NCBI GenBank assembly: GCA_007133745.1
Contig: SLMC01000119.1
Span: 1 to 6,590, forward strand
Origin: Kiritimatiellia bacterium
GTDB taxonomy: Bacteria > Verrucomicrobiota > Kiritimatiellia > UBA8416 > SLMC01
DNA: 6,590 bases
Direction: 5' to 3'
A program made the position numbers and the translations under genes. The notes beneath the pieces are model-generated. The model had not been told where the DNA came from, searched no databases, and worked only from the letters and a program-made list of their open reading frames with translations. Every line of letters starts with the position of its first letter. The first letter of the stretch is position 1. This document shows positions 5,707 to 6,590 of the stretch, one piece after another.

Positions 5707-6590
5707 ATGAGCGAAACAAAACCGAATCTGCTTCTGATTCTAACGGATCATTGGCGTGGCGACAGTTTGGGACGTCTGGGCCATCCCGTGGCGGAAACGC
5801 CGCATCTGGACAGCATCTCGAGCGAAGGCGCGACCTTTACGAGCGCCTTTACGCCATGCGCCTCGTGCATTGCGGCCCGGCGCTCCCTGATGACCGGCAT
5901 GAAGCCGAATTCGCACGGCATGCTCGGCTACAAGGACAATCTTCCCTGGCCCTATTGTCATACCTTGGCGGGAGAGCTGGCACGCGCCGGATATCAGACG
6001 ATCAACGTGGGCAAGACGCATTTTCATCCGAACCGACTTCATCTCGGTTTCGAGGAACTGATTATCCCGGCCGATTACGACGAATGGATCGAACGCGAAA
6101 CCGGCCTCGTGCGCGGGCGGCATGCTCACGGGGTGCACAGCAACTCCTGGATGGCGCGCCCCAATCACTTGCCGGAAACTCAAATGGAAGAGACTTGGCT
6201 GACCAATCAGGCCATGAAACGCATCGTCAAACGGGATCCTGAACGGCCCTTTTTCATGTGTCTTTCGTTTAACGGTCCGCATCCGCCCTGGTGTCCGCCG
6301 CAGTACTATTTCGATCTTTTCATGAACAAGGACATTCCGCAGCCGCATGCGGGCGAATGGGCAGAGAAAAACGCTCTGGAGGCATCCTACCCCATGAACG
6401 TCAATGCGTGGTGCGGCAAGATTGCGCCGGAGCTGAATCACCGCGCCAGAGCGGGCTATTTCGCCTACCTGGCGTATCTTGACGCGCAAATTGGACGATT
6501 TACGGAATTTCTCAGTCGATCGAGGCTGCTGCAGAACACCATGATTGTATTTACCGCCGATCATGGCGAGATGCTCGGGGACCACCACCT
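5707..6590 (+). CDS. Formylglycine-dependent sulfatase (3' end outside window)
   Basis: A type I sulfatase that hydrolyses sulfate esters with a formylglycine made from cysteine. The visible 294 codons cover the N-terminal two thirds or so of the alkaline-phosphatase-fold domain. PNLLLILTDHWRGDSLG (6-22) carries the metal-binding Asp14. CIAAR at 54-58, then RSLMTG, is the signature; Cys54 would be converted, and the motif is CxAxR rather than the commoner CxPxR. GKTHFHP at 102-108 gives Lys103 and His105, NGPHPPW (189-195) gives His192, and TADHGEMLGDHH (283-294) gives metal ligand Asp285 and His286. No signal peptide is visible, so this copy looks cytoplasmic unless exported otherwise. The maturase (anSME or FGE) is not in the window. 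Substrate unknown; carbohydrate sulfates are plausible. It is separated from the cyclase gene by a 118-base gap and probably has its own transcript. Confidence 0.93.
   Translation, partial: MSETKPNLLLILTDHWRGDSLGRLGHPVAETPHLDSISSEGATFTSAFTPCASCIAARRSLMTGMKPNSHGMLGYKDNLPWPYCHTLAGELARAGYQTINVGKTHFHPNRLHLGFEELIIPADYDEWIERETGLVRGRHAHGVHSNSWMARPNHLPETQMEETWLTNQAMKRIVKRDPERPFFMCLSFNGPHPPWCPPQYYFDLFMNKDIPQPHAGEWAEKNALEASYPMNVNAWCGKIAPELNHRARAGYFAYLAYLDAQIGRFTEFLSRSRLLQNTMIVFTADHGEMLGDHH

Noticed and set aside
5601..6242. Plus-strand frame of 213 codons beginning before the sulfatase
   Set aside because: It reads through the hairpin region and then a wrong frame of the sulfatase, giving low-complexity protein.
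5740..6588. Minus-strand frame of 282 codons opposite the sulfatase
   Set aside because: The plus strand encodes all sulfatase motifs in order, and the antisense product has no recognisable features.

Overview
The window is a GC-rich bacterial chromosomal segment with compact, mostly co-directional genes. The gene content points to a free-living Gram-negative-type heterotroph: a formylglycine-type sulfatase, an exported glutaminyl-cyclase-like M28 enzyme, an ABC-2 exporter permease, and RuvAB and PurE of ordinary bacterial type. Sulfatases together with short AT/CG-patterned intergenic repeats are common in the PVC group and in candidate phyla such as Hydrogenedentota or Sumerlaeota. That placement is inference; nothing here fixes the phylum. 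No phage, transposase, CRISPR, tRNA or rRNA was seen.

Layout. At the left edge, on the minus strand, is an ABC-2 type permease whose 3' end lies outside the window (1-851). A divergent intergenic region of about 295 bases follows, with inverted and direct repeats that may be regulatory. From 1147 everything runs on the plus strand: purE, a DUF2294 (MpsC-like) protein, a histidine-phosphatase-family protein, a 53-residue single-pass membrane protein, ruvA, ruvB, and an M28 glutaminyl-cyclase-like protein. Gaps are 3, 10, 13, 28, 100 and 7 bases, so these seven genes could form one transcript. After a 118-base gap containing a hairpin-forming sequence, a sulfatase gene starts at 5707 and runs off the right edge.

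How the genes relate. RuvA and RuvB form the Holliday-junction branch-migration motor; ruvC is not in the window. PurE carries out the carboxyaminoimidazole step of purine synthesis. The DUF2294 protein, the phosphatase and the small membrane protein sit between purE and ruvA with operon-like spacing, and their roles are unknown. The cyclase-like enzyme is probably exported and may form N-terminal pyroglutamate on secreted proteins. The sulfatase probably belongs to polysaccharide or sulfate-ester breakdown and is likely a separate unit.

The most useful points for follow-up are the unlabelled 53-residue membrane protein with a strong ribosome binding site, the bacterial animal-type glutaminyl cyclase with a complete single-zinc site, the 9-base tandem repeat in the ruvA-ruvB gap, and the hairpin-forming intergenic sequence before the sulfatase. 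I saw no clear sign of an entirely new system; most of the window is core housekeeping with a few poorly known neighbours.
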